NCBI GenBank assembly: GCA_947456915.1
Contig: CANGUQ010000209.1
Span: 1-6,687 of the forward strand
Origin: Betaproteobacteria bacterium
GTDB lineage: Bacteria; Pseudomonadota; Gammaproteobacteria; Burkholderiales; CAIKXV01
Direction of reading: 5' to 3'
Length of the DNA: 6,687 bases
Shown: in pieces, positions 1 through 6,600 of the stretch
How positions within the stretch are numbered: the first letter of the stretch is position 1
How the letters are laid out: each line of letters begins with the position of its first letter
Notes under the pieces: model-generated
Told to the model about the DNA's origin: nothing
The model's input: only the letters and a program-made list of their open reading frames with translations
Database searches by the model: none
Position numbers and translations under genes: made by a program

Positions 1-219
1 GCCGAGCTCGTCCAGCAGTTCGCCGACCTTGCGCGCGGAGTCCGAGTCCCGTCCGGCCAGCGCCGATCCGGCCCAGTCGAGCAGCGCGAGCCTGGCGCGC
101 TCGCGCACCGCGTCGGGCAGCGTGTCATGGCGGATGCCGGCGACGAAGCGGCCGAGGCGACGGGTGGCATCGGTCAGATCGGGCGCGGTGGCGGCCCCGG
201 AAGTGGTTCGATCATTCAT
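1..219 (-). CDS. MmgE/PrpD family protein, N-terminal part (cut by window edge)
   Basis: This is the first 73 codons of a gene that continues past the left edge of the window. MmgE/PrpD proteins are usually about 450 residues and include 2-methylcitrate dehydratase (PrpD) and relatives acting as hydratases, dehydratases or isomerases on small carboxylic acids. What is visible is the typical family opening. A short polar N-terminus is followed by an amphipathic helix with LGRFVAGIRHDTLP at about residues 22-35. The helix with LALLDWAGSALAG at about residues 43-55 comes next, where the LLD..G..LAG pattern is the family hallmark. The start is the ATG at 219-217. I see no purine-rich ribosome binding site before it, but a promoter-like pair lies immediately upstream. 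It is on the same strand as the aminotransferase, 291 bases further along. The substrate cannot be read from this fragment and no catalytic residues are in view. Family assignment is fairly secure, function is not. Confidence 0.8.
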   Translation of the reverse strand, partial: MNDRTTSGAATAPDLTDATRRLGRFVAGIRHDTLPDAVRERARLALLDWAGSALAGRDSDSARKVGELLDELG

Positions 220-510
220 CCGACGAACGATACGGGAGGCTGCGCGCAGCGGCAAGGCAGGCACGTGCGGCCGCGATGCGATCGCCGGCTGCGGCATGGC
301 AGCGTGGTCGGCGTCCGTTCACGGCGCGCGAGCGCGAGACGCGCTGCGACCACGAGGCAGCCGACGGCCTCGACGCGAGCGACGTCTCGCAGGCGCGGCC
401 GACCTGATGGGTTGCGCCAGCGGCGCAGGCTGCGCAGCGGCAGGCGCCGGGCATCGCTCGCGTGCGCGCGCGGTCGGCGCACGCCGATGATCGCGCGCGG
501 CCTGTCTGGA
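220..510. other. Non-coding gap between the MmgE/PrpD gene and the aminotransferase gene
   Basis: I see no credible gene in these 291 bases. Open frames here, on both strands, give arginine-rich translations without recognisable motifs, as expected of GC-rich non-coding DNA. Two short stem-loops are visible. One is gcgca-ggc-tgcgc at 423-435. The other is tcggc-gcac-gccga at 474-487, which lies 24 bases past the aminotransferase stop codon on the minus strand. Neither is followed by a T run on that strand, so neither is a convincing intrinsic terminator. The gap argues for separate or only partly coupled transcription of the two flanking minus-strand genes. The left end contains the candidate promoter described separately. 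Confidence 0.6.
227..255 (-). promoter_or_regulatory. Candidate promoter of the MmgE/PrpD gene with a 12-bp palindrome in its spacer
   Basis: On the minus strand a TTGCCG hexamer (255-250, 4 of 6 matches to the sigma-70 -35 box) is followed after 17 bases by TATCGT (232-227, 4 of 6 matches to the -10 box). Only seven bases separate the -10 box from the ATG, so transcription would start at or next to the start codon. The spacer is mostly a perfect 12-bp palindrome, GCTGCGCGCAGC (239-250), which could be an operator. Both hexamers are imperfect, and in DNA this GC-rich the palindrome could be chance. Confidence 0.3.
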
Positions 511-1725
511 TCAGCTGCGGGTGACGAACGTTCCCGGCGATGCTGCACGATGGGCATCGGCAAGCCAGTTCATCGCCGCGGCGACACCGCCGGGGCGGTG
601 CGGCACGCCGGCGAGCGCGAGGCCCATCTCGCAGCCGGCGAGGGTGGCGATCAGCGTGAGGTCGTTGAAGTCGCCCAGATGCCCGATGCGGAACACCTTG
701 CCGGCGACCTTGCCCAGGCCGCTGCCGAGCGACATGTCGAAGTGTTCGAGCACCACCTTGCGATACGCCGCCTCGTCCCAGCCCTCGGGCATGCGCACGG
801 CGGTGAGCGCCGGCGAGTGCTCGGCCTCGTCGAGGCACTGGATCTCCAGCCCCCATGCGCGCACTGCGCGCCGGGTGGCTTCGGCGTGGCGCTGGTGGCG
901 GGCGAACACGTTGGCGAGACCCTCTTCCTGCAGCATTGCCAGCGCTTCGCGCAGACCGTACATCAGGTTGGTGGACGGCGTGTACGGAAAGAAACCGTTG
1001 CGGTTCGGCCCGAGCATCTCCTGCCAGCTCCAGAACGATCTGGGCAGACGCGAACTGCGCGTCGCTGCGAGCGCCTTCTCCGACACCGCGTTGAACGACA
1101 GACCGGGAGGCAGCATCAGGCCCTTCTGCGAGCCGGCGACGGTGACGTCCACGCCCCACTCGTCGTGACGGTAGTCGACCGAGCCCAGCCCGGAGATGGT
1201 GTCTACCATCAGCAGCGCCGGATGGCCGGCGCGATCGATCGCGCGGCGCACTTCGGCGATGCGCGAGGTGACGCCGGTCGAGGTCTCGTTGTGCACCACG
1301 CACACCGCCTTGATCTCGCGTGCGGTGTCCTGCGCGAGCCGCGCCTCGATCGCCTGCGGATCGGCGCCGCGGCGCCACGGGTCATCACCCACTGCGAGAA
1401 ATTCCGGCGCGAGCCCCAGTCGCTCGGCCATTGCCTTCCACAGGGAGGCGAACTGGCCGGTCTCGTACATCAGCACCCGGTCGCCCGCCGACAGCGTGTT
1501 GACGAGTGCCGCCTCCCACGCGCCGGTGCCGGAGGCGGGAAACATGATCACCGGCTGCCGGGTCTGGAACACTGCCTTCAGCCCCTCCAGCACTTCCTGT
1601 CCGAGGCGCTGGAACTCCGGGCCACGGTGGTCGATGGTCGGCCGGTCGATCGCACGCAGCACACGGTCGGGCACATTGGTCGGGCCGGGGATCTGCAGGA
1701 AGTGGCGGCCGGCGGGCGTGGGCAT
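511..1725 (-). CDS. Class V PLP aminotransferase, serine-glyoxylate / alanine-glyoxylate type
   Basis: This 404-residue cytoplasmic enzyme belongs to fold type I, class V. It most resembles serine-glyoxylate transaminases, which convert serine and glyoxylate to hydroxypyruvate and glycine. The N-terminal substrate-site motif IPGPTNVPDRVLRAIDRPTIDHRGPEF is present in pieces at residues 12-38. A cofactor-phosphate loop ASGTGAWEAAL lies at 64-74 and the family VDTISGLGSVDY segment, with the PLP-ring aspartate, at 174-185. The Schiff-base lysine is K201 in GSQKGLMLPPGL. A conserved PYTPSTNLMYGL stretch follows at 247-258, and FRIGHLGDFN (345-354) marks the small domain. Length is normal for the family and nothing is missing. 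The ATG at 1725-1723 is preceded by GGAG with a 7-base spacer, which supports this start. The gene diverges from the GntR gene and has one of the two matched operators in its upstream region. Alternatives are alanine-glyoxylate or ureidoglycine-glyoxylate aminotransferase, and sequence reading alone cannot separate these. Glyoxylate as amino acceptor is likely but inferred. Confidence 0.9.
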   Translation of the reverse strand: MPTPAGRHFLQIPGPTNVPDRVLRAIDRPTIDHRGPEFQRLGQEVLEGLKAVFQTRQPVIMFPASGTGAWEAALVNTLSAGDRVLMYETGQFASLWKAMAERLGLAPEFLAVGDDPWRRGADPQAIEARLAQDTAREIKAVCVVHNETSTGVTSRIAEVRRAIDRAGHPALLMVDTISGLGSVDYRHDEWGVDVTVAGSQKGLMLPPGLSFNAVSEKALAATRSSRLPRSFWSWQEMLGPNRNGFFPYTPSTNLMYGLREALAMLQEEGLANVFARHQRHAEATRRAVRAWGLEIQCLDEAEHSPALTAVRMPEGWDEAAYRKVVLEHFDMSLGSGLGKVAGKVFRIGHLGDFNDLTLIATLAGCEMGLALAGVPHRPGGVAAAMNWLADAHRAASPGTFVTRS

Positions 1726-1779
1726 GGCGGGACTCCGGGGAACGTTGACCGGCGCGTGACGGCCGGATGCGAACGGCGG

Positions 1780-1809
1780 ACACTACCGCCAGATTGTATG
1801 CAAAGTCAA
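1780..1809 (-). promoter_or_regulatory. Candidate promoter of the aminotransferase gene
   Basis: On the minus strand TTGACT (1809-1804, 5 of 6 matches to the -35 consensus) is followed after 18 bases by TAGTGT (1785-1780, 3 of 6 matches to the -10 consensus). The spacer contains the operator copy TTGCATACAA. An alternative -10 box is TACAAT at 1798-1793 (5 of 6 matches), but it has no good -35 partner at 16-18 bases. Either choice gives a leader of roughly 45-60 bases before the ATG at 1725, and either way the operator overlaps the core promoter, so a bound repressor would block polymerase. Confidence 0.45.
1794..1804. promoter_or_regulatory. Operator copy 1 (TTGTATGCAAA), probable GntR/FCD binding site
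   Basis: TTGTATGCAAA on the plus strand is the exact reverse complement of TTTGCATACAA at 1919-1929. The inner ten bases form an imperfect palindrome, TTG-TATG-CAA, symmetric except for one base pair in each half. Short palindromes of this TTGnnnnCAA kind are typical of FCD-type GntR operators. The site stands out as AT-rich in a very GC-rich window. It lies inside the candidate aminotransferase promoter. An additional perfect palindrome, AGTCGACT, lies just beside it at 1809-1816. The binding protein is inferred from the adjacent regulator gene. Confidence 0.65.
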
Positions 1810-1912
1810 GTCGACTGCGGCTGAGGGAGGGATGCCGCGTGTACCGCCCGCTGTCCACTCCGGTAGGCGAGGGTGTTGGGGGTACCGTTGTGAGCGCGGA
1901 CGCTCTCCCAGA

Positions 1913-1941
1913 TTGCATTTTGCATACAAGAGAGATATTGT
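1913..1941 (+). promoter_or_regulatory. Candidate promoter of the GntR regulator gene, transcription start at or next to the ATG
   Basis: TTGCAT (1913-1918, 3 of 6 matches to the -35 consensus) is followed after 17 bases by TATTGT (1936-1941, 4 of 6 matches to the -10 consensus). Only six bases separate the -10 box from the ATG at 1948, so the predicted transcription start coincides with the first base of the start codon. The spacer holds operator copy 2. The -35 match is weak, which would be expected of a modest autoregulated promoter, but it also leaves the call uncertain. Confidence 0.4.
1919..1929. promoter_or_regulatory. Operator copy 2 (TTTGCATACAA), probable GntR/FCD binding site
   Basis: TTTGCATACAA is the inverted second copy of the 11-bp element at 1794-1804. 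It lies within the 17-base spacer of the candidate promoter for the GntR gene itself, which fits negative autoregulation. A partial third element, TTGCAT at 1913-1918, sits seven bases upstream in the same orientation as TTGCAT at 1920-1925, so the promoter-proximal site may have an extra half-site. Confidence 0.65.
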
Positions 1942-1947
1942 CCGCCG

Positions 1948-2712
1948 ATGGATGTGTCCACGCCCCAACACGCTGCGCTCCCCGATCCGTTGCAGCGCCA
2001 GCTGCTGCACCGCGCTGGCATCGACCGCCTGCGCGACATGATCATTCGCGGCGAACTGGCGCCGGGGATGAAGCTCAACGAGCGCGTGCTCGCCGCCCAG
2101 CTCGGCATCTCGCGCACGCCGCTGCGCGAGGCGATCAAGTTCCTCGCCTCCGAGGGACTGGTCGCTCTGCAGCCCAACCGGGGAGCGTTCGTCGCCGCGA
2201 TCGACGCGCCGACCGTGCGCGAGATCTTCCACGTGCTGGGCGCGCTGGAAGGGCTCGCCGGCGAACAGGTGTGTGCGCAGGCGTCCGAGGCGCAGATCGC
2301 CGAGATCCGCGCGCTGCACTATCAGATGGTGCTGCACCAGATGCGCGGAGAACTCGCCGACTATTTCCGCTGCAACCAGCAGATTCACGCGCGGCTGGTC
2401 GACTACGCCGGCAATGCCACGCTCGCGCAGAACTGGCGTGCGCTCAACGCCAAGGTGCAGCGCGTTCGTTACATGGCCAACCTGTCGGGCGCGCGCTGGC
2501 TGCAGGCGGTGCGCGAACACGAGGCGATGCTCGAGGCGCTGACCGCGCGCGACGGTACACGGCTGGCGGCGATCCTGCGCGATCACCTCGCGCACAAGCT
2601 GGTCATGGTGCTGGGGGCGTTCGAGAACGCGGGTGGCGAGCGCGATCTGCGCCAGCCCCTGCCGCAGCCCGAATCCCGGCACGGTGCGCAGCTGCCGGCG
2701 CTGTCTGGCTGA
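1948..2712 (+). CDS. GntR-family transcriptional regulator, FCD (FadR-C-like) subfamily
   Basis: This is a 254-residue DNA-binding regulator, probably a dimeric repressor. Residues about 20-85 form the winged helix-turn-helix. The recognition region LGISRTPLREAIKFLASEGL (52-71) and the wing ending in NRGAFV (77-82) match the GntR consensus closely. Residues about 90-222 form the all-helical FCD ligand domain. Its usual metal or ligand-contact residues appear as N143 (often Asp in the family), H147, H191 and H213. This suggests binding of a small carboxylate through a divalent metal. A proline-rich tail of about 25 residues (from about 230) follows. FCD regulators commonly sit beside, and respond to substrates of, the catabolic genes they control. 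Here that points to the divergent aminotransferase and perhaps the downstream oxidoreductase. The ATG at 1948 lacks a good ribosome binding site (only GAGAGA about 12 bases upstream). Later in-frame starts are GTG at 1954 and ATG at 2038, but the latter would cut into the DNA-binding domain. Confidence 0.93.
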   Translation: MDVSTPQHAALPDPLQRQLLHRAGIDRLRDMIIRGELAPGMKLNERVLAAQLGISRTPLREAIKFLASEGLVALQPNRGAFVAAIDAPTVREIFHVLGALEGLAGEQVCAQASEAQIAEIRALHYQMVLHQMRGELADYFRCNQQIHARLVDYAGNATLAQNWRALNAKVQRVRYMANLSGARWLQAVREHEAMLEALTARDGTRLAAILRDHLAHKLVMVLGAFENAGGERDLRQPLPQPESRHGAQLPALSG

Positions 2713-2725
2713 CGCGCCGCGCGGT

Positions 2726-2780
2726 ACCCGCTCCCCCTTCGGCCCTCGGCCCCACCCACGCCCTGCACTCACCACGCCCC
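2726..2780 (+). promoter_or_regulatory. C-rich, G-poor spacer, possible Rho loading (rut) site
   Basis: The gap between the regulator and the thioredoxin-fold gene contains a 55-base stretch with 35 C and only 8 G on the plus strand, unlike its surroundings where the two are similar. C-over-G bubbles of this size in untranslated RNA are the usual mark of Rho entry sites. This could uncouple the regulator from downstream genes. There is no stable hairpin with a T run here. It is a composition-based call only. Confidence 0.3.
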
Positions 2781-2792
2781 GGAGCCGCCGTG

Positions 2793-3506
2793 ATGACCTC
2801 TCCCGCCTCGTTGACGGCAACGCCCCTGCAGATCGAAGTGGTGTCCGACGTCGTGTGTCCGTGGTGCTTCGTCGGCAAGCGCCGGCTGGAAGGCGCGCTC
2901 GCCCTGTACGCGCAGGCGCGCCCGGACGCGCCGCCGCCGGTCGTGCACTGGCTGCCGTTCCAGCTCAATCCGCAGTTGCCGCCCGAAGGCATGGCGCGCA
3001 AGGACTACGTCGCGGCGAAGTGGGGCGGACGCTCCAGCGCCGACGTCTATGCGCGCGTGTCGGCCGTGGGCGGGAGCGTGGGCATCGCCTTTGCGTTCGA
3101 CCGCATCGTGCGCCAGCCCAACACGCGCGCGGCGCACGCGCTGATCGCGCTCGCCGCACGGGTGCAGCCCGGCGGCGGCCCGGCGCTGCAGGGCGCGGTG
3201 AAGGAGGCGCTGCTTGCCGCGTACTTCCTGCACGGACGCGACCTCACTGATCACGCGACGCTGGTGGAGATCGCCGCCGCTGCCGGTCTCGATGTGCAGC
3301 GCGCGCGCGAGCATCTGGCGAGTACGCAGGCGCAGCACGAGGTGCAGACCGCCGAGGCCGGGGCGCGCCAGCTCGGCATCGACGGCGTGCCGTTCTTCAT
3401 CTTCAACCGCCGCTACGGCGTATCCGGCGCGCAGGAGTCCGCAACCCTGCTGCAGGCGATGCTCGACGCCGAGGCGCCCGCGCAGTCCGCCCCGGCGCAC
3501 GATTGA
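2793..3506 (+). CDS. DsbA-family oxidoreductase, FrnE-like (CPWC thioredoxin fold)
   Basis: This is a 237-residue protein of the DsbA/FrnE branch of the thioredoxin superfamily. The first strand, IEVVSDVVCPWCFVGKRRLE, ends in the redox motif C22-P-W-C25. An inserted helical region follows (about 67-190), including NTRAAHALIALAA (110-122) and AYFLHGRDLTD (143-153). The protein closes with the cis-proline loop GIDGVPFFIFN, where P200 faces the active site, then a short strand and C-terminal helix. No signal peptide or membrane segment is visible, so it should act in the cytoplasm. FrnE-like proteins have been linked to thiol-disulfide exchange and oxidative stress, and the related HCCA isomerases lack the CPWC pair. 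The ATG at 2793 has GGAG eight bases upstream. A GTG sits directly before it (2790) and could be used instead, adding one residue. It lies 80 bases after the regulator and 121 before the flavoprotein. Its substrate and any link to neighbouring metabolism are unknown. Confidence 0.88.
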   Translation: MTSPASLTATPLQIEVVSDVVCPWCFVGKRRLEGALALYAQARPDAPPPVVHWLPFQLNPQLPPEGMARKDYVAAKWGGRSSADVYARVSAVGGSVGIAFAFDRIVRQPNTRAAHALIALAARVQPGGGPALQGAVKEALLAAYFLHGRDLTDHATLVEIAAAAGLDVQRAREHLASTQAQHEVQTAEAGARQLGIDGVPFFIFNRRYGVSGAQESATLLQAMLDAEAPAQSAPAHD

Positions 3507-3524
3507 CACGCATCGCGCGACGCA

Positions 3525-3547
3525 GCTCCCGGGCGCAGGCCGGGAGC
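3525..3547. other. Perfect 8-bp stem-loop between the FrnE-like and flavoprotein genes
   Basis: GCTCCCGG (3525-3532) pairs perfectly with CCGGGAGC (3540-3547) around a 7-base loop, starting 18 bases after the FrnE-like stop codon. No T run follows in either direction, so it is not a standard intrinsic terminator. It could act as an mRNA 3'-end stabiliser, a processing site or a weak attenuator separating the two genes. The rest of the 121-base gap shows no further structure apart from the AGGAG ribosome binding site at 3614-3618. Confidence 0.5.
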
Positions 3548-3627
3548 GGGCGAGCGCGTCACACCCGATCCGCGCGCGAGCGTCGCTGTCCGACCGAACG
3601 CCCGACGCGCCTCAGGAGCTGTTCCCG

Positions 3628-6600
3628 ATGAACGCACCGGCCCGGCCGCAGGAATTCACCGTCCACTTCCACCCGCGTCGCGGCGATGCCTCGCTTGCAG
3701 CGAAGCTCGCGCGCGAGATCGAGGGTGACGTGCTGTTCGACGCCTTTTCGCGCGGACGCTATGCCACCGACGCGTCGATCTATCAGGTCGACCCGGTGGG
3801 CGTGGTGATCCCGAGGACCGATCGCGACGCCGAGACCGCGTTCCGCATCGCGATGGACGAGGGGGTGCCGGTGATGCCCCGCGGCGGCGGCACGTCGCAG
3901 TGCGGGCAGACGGTGGGTGCCGCGCTGGTGATCGACTTTTCGCGACACCTGAACCAGGTGCTCGAGTTCGACCGCGAGGCGCGCACGGTGTGGGTGCAGC
4001 CGGGCATCGTGCTCGATCACCTGAATGCGTGGCTGAAGCCGCACGGGCTGTGGTACCCGGTCGATGTATCGACCAGCGCGCAGGCGACCATCGGTGGCAT
4101 GACCGGCAACAACAGCTGCGGTTCGCGCTCGATCTGCTACGGCAACATGGTCGACAACGTGCTGGCGGTGGAGGCGATCACCGCTGCCGGCGACGCCTTC
4201 ACCTTCGACCAGTCGACGCCGACGCACCCGGTGTACCGCGATCTGGTCGATCGGGTGCAGGCGATCGTGCGGCGCGAGCTCGAGGAGATCGAGCACCGCT
4301 ACCCTAACGTGCTGCGCAACGTCGCCGGCTACAACCTCAACCGCCTGACCCAGCCCGGCTTCAACATGGCGCATCTGCTGGTGGGCTCCGAGGGCACGCT
4401 CGCGTTCTCGCGTCGCATCAAGCTCAAGCTCTCGCCGCTGCCCGCGCACAAGACGCTCGGGGTGTGCCACTTCCCGACCTTCCGGCAGGCGATGGATGCC
4501 GCGCAGCACATCGTCCGGCTCGGACCGGTGGCGGTGGAGGCGGTCGATCGCACGATGATCGAGCTGGCGCGCTCCAACCCGGCATTCAAGAGCACGGTGG
4601 ACCGGTTCCTCGTGGGCGAGCCCGATGCGATCCTGCTGGTCGAGTTCGCTGGCGACGGATCGCCCGGGAACCAGGCGGAAAACCTGCGCCGGCTGAAGGC
4701 GCTGTCGGACGTGATGTCCGACATCGGGCTGCCCGGCGCGGTGGTCGAGGTCCCGGACGCGAAGCTGCAGAAGGACATCTGGGAGGTGCGCAAGGCAGGC
4801 CTCAACATCATGATGTCGATGAAGGGCGACGGCAAGCCGGTGTCGTTCATCGAGGACTGTGCGGTGCCGCTCGAGCATCTGGCCGAGTACACCTCGCGTC
4901 TGACCGAGGTGTTCCACCGCCACGGCACGCAGGGCACCTGGTACGCGCACGCCTCGGTTGGCTGCCTGCACGTGCGACCGATCCTCGACATGCGGCGCGA
5001 GGGCGCCACGCAGATGCGCGCGATCGCCGAAGCCGCGTCGCAGCTGGTGCGCGAGTACAAGGGTGCCTACTCCGGCGAGCACGGCGACGGGCTGGTGCGC
5101 TCGGAGTGGATCGAACCGTTCTACGGCGGCAGGCTCACCCGCGCGTTCGAGGAGGTGAAGGACCTGTTCGACCCGCGCGGCCTGCTCAACCCGGGCAAGA
5201 TCGTGCGCCCGCCGAAGCAGGACGATCGCTCGCTGTTTCGCTTCAAGCCCGGCTACGCGGTGACCCCGATCGACACCGCGCTCGACTGGAGCGAGGCGAC
5301 CGCCGATCCGCAGGCCCCGGGGGCGCGCAGCGCGGGCTTCGCCAAGGCGGTGGAGACCTGCAACAACAACGGCCACTGCCGCAAGTTCGACGCCGGCACG
5401 ATGTGCCCCTCGTATCGCGCCACCGGCGACGAGCAGCACGTGACGCGCGGTCGCGCGAACACGCTGCGGCTGGCGATCTCCGGTCAGCTCGGGCCGGATG
5501 CGTTCACCTCGCAGGACATGTATCGCACGATGGCGCTGTGCGTGTCGTGCAAGGGCTGCAGGCGCGAGTGCCCGACCGGCGTGGACATGGCGAAGATGAA
5601 GGTCGAGTTCCTGCACCACTACCGCAGGAAACACGGTCTGCGCCTGCGCGACCGGCTGATCGCGTATCTGCCGCGCTACGCGCCCGTGGCATCGCGTTTC
5701 GGTGCGCTGCTCAACCTGCGCAACACGCTGCCGGGGCTGGCGGCGCTGGGCGAGAGGCTGACCGGCTTCAGCGCGCAGCGTACGCTCCCGCGCTGGCGCG
5801 GCGACTGGTTCCGCGATGCGGAAGCGGGCGTCCCGGCCACTGCCGCGGATGCCGCGGCAACGCCCGCGGTACCCGGCCCACAGGGTGGCGTGACGGGCGC
5901 AGGAGGTGATGCGGGCACCGGCGCAGGCGAAGTCGTGCTGCTCGTCGACACCTTCAATCGCTACTTCGAGCCCGAGAACGCGCGCGCCGCAGTTGCGGTG
6001 CTCCAGGCAGCCGGCTACACCGTGCACACGGCGCAGGCGGCCGATGGCGAGCGCCCGCTGTGCTGCGGGCGCACGTTTCTTTCGGCCGGGCTGGTCGATG
6101 AGGCGAGGCATGAGGCGAGGCGTACCCTCGACGCACTGCGCCCGTACGTCGAGCGCGGGGTGCCGGTGATCGGGCTCGAGCCGTCTTGCCTGCTCGGTCT
6201 GCGCGACGAGTGGCAGTCGATGCTGCCCCGGGCCGATGCCGCGCCGATCGCTGCCCGGGCGCTGCTGTTCGAGGAGTTCCTCGCCCGCGAACACGCGCAG
6301 GGACGGCTGAAGCTGCCGCTGCAGCCCATCGCGCAGAAGAAGGCCGTGCTGCACGGCCATTGCCACCAGAAGTCGTTCGATGCGATGCCGGCGGTCGAGC
6401 AGGTGCTGAAGCTCGTGCCCGGGCTCGCGGTGGAGACGATCGAGTCGACCTGCTGCGGCATGGCCGGCAGCTTCGGCTACGAGGCCGAGCACTACGAGAC
6501 CTCGATGCGCATCGGCGAGCTGTCGGTGCTGCCGCAGGTGCGCGCGGCGGCCGCCGATGCGCTGCTGGTGGCCGATGGCACCAGTTGCCGGCACCAGATC

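Noticed and set aside
474..487. Stem-loop downstream of the aminotransferase as an intrinsic terminator
   Set aside because: The stem is only five base pairs and no T run follows on the minus strand.
216..563. Small minus-strand open frame spanning the gap after the aminotransferase
   Set aside because: It overlaps the ends of both neighbouring genes out of frame, is Arg-rich, and has no visible ribosome binding site or motif.
127..1824. Long plus-strand open frame (565 codons) opposite the aminotransferase gene
   Set aside because: It is antisense to a well-supported aminotransferase, its translation is rich in Arg, His and Gly without family motifs, and long antisense frames are expected at this GC content.
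1888..1905. TTGTGA as a -35 box and the GAGCG/CGCTC inverted repeat (1892-1905) as an operator
   Set aside because: No -10 box lies at a suitable distance from TTGTGA, and a 5-bp GC-rich inverted repeat is common by chance in this sequence.
1767..2792. Extending the FrnE-like protein upstream in the same open frame
   Set aside because: The frame overlaps the whole GntR gene, the upstream part has no motifs, and a GGAG lies at the right distance from the ATG at 2793.
3214..3627. Extending the flavoprotein upstream into the FrnE-like gene
   Set aside because: The 138 extra codons overlap the FrnE-like coding region and are low-complexity Arg/Ser/Pro. The ATG at 3628 has a good AGGAG upstream and begins just before the conserved FAD domain.
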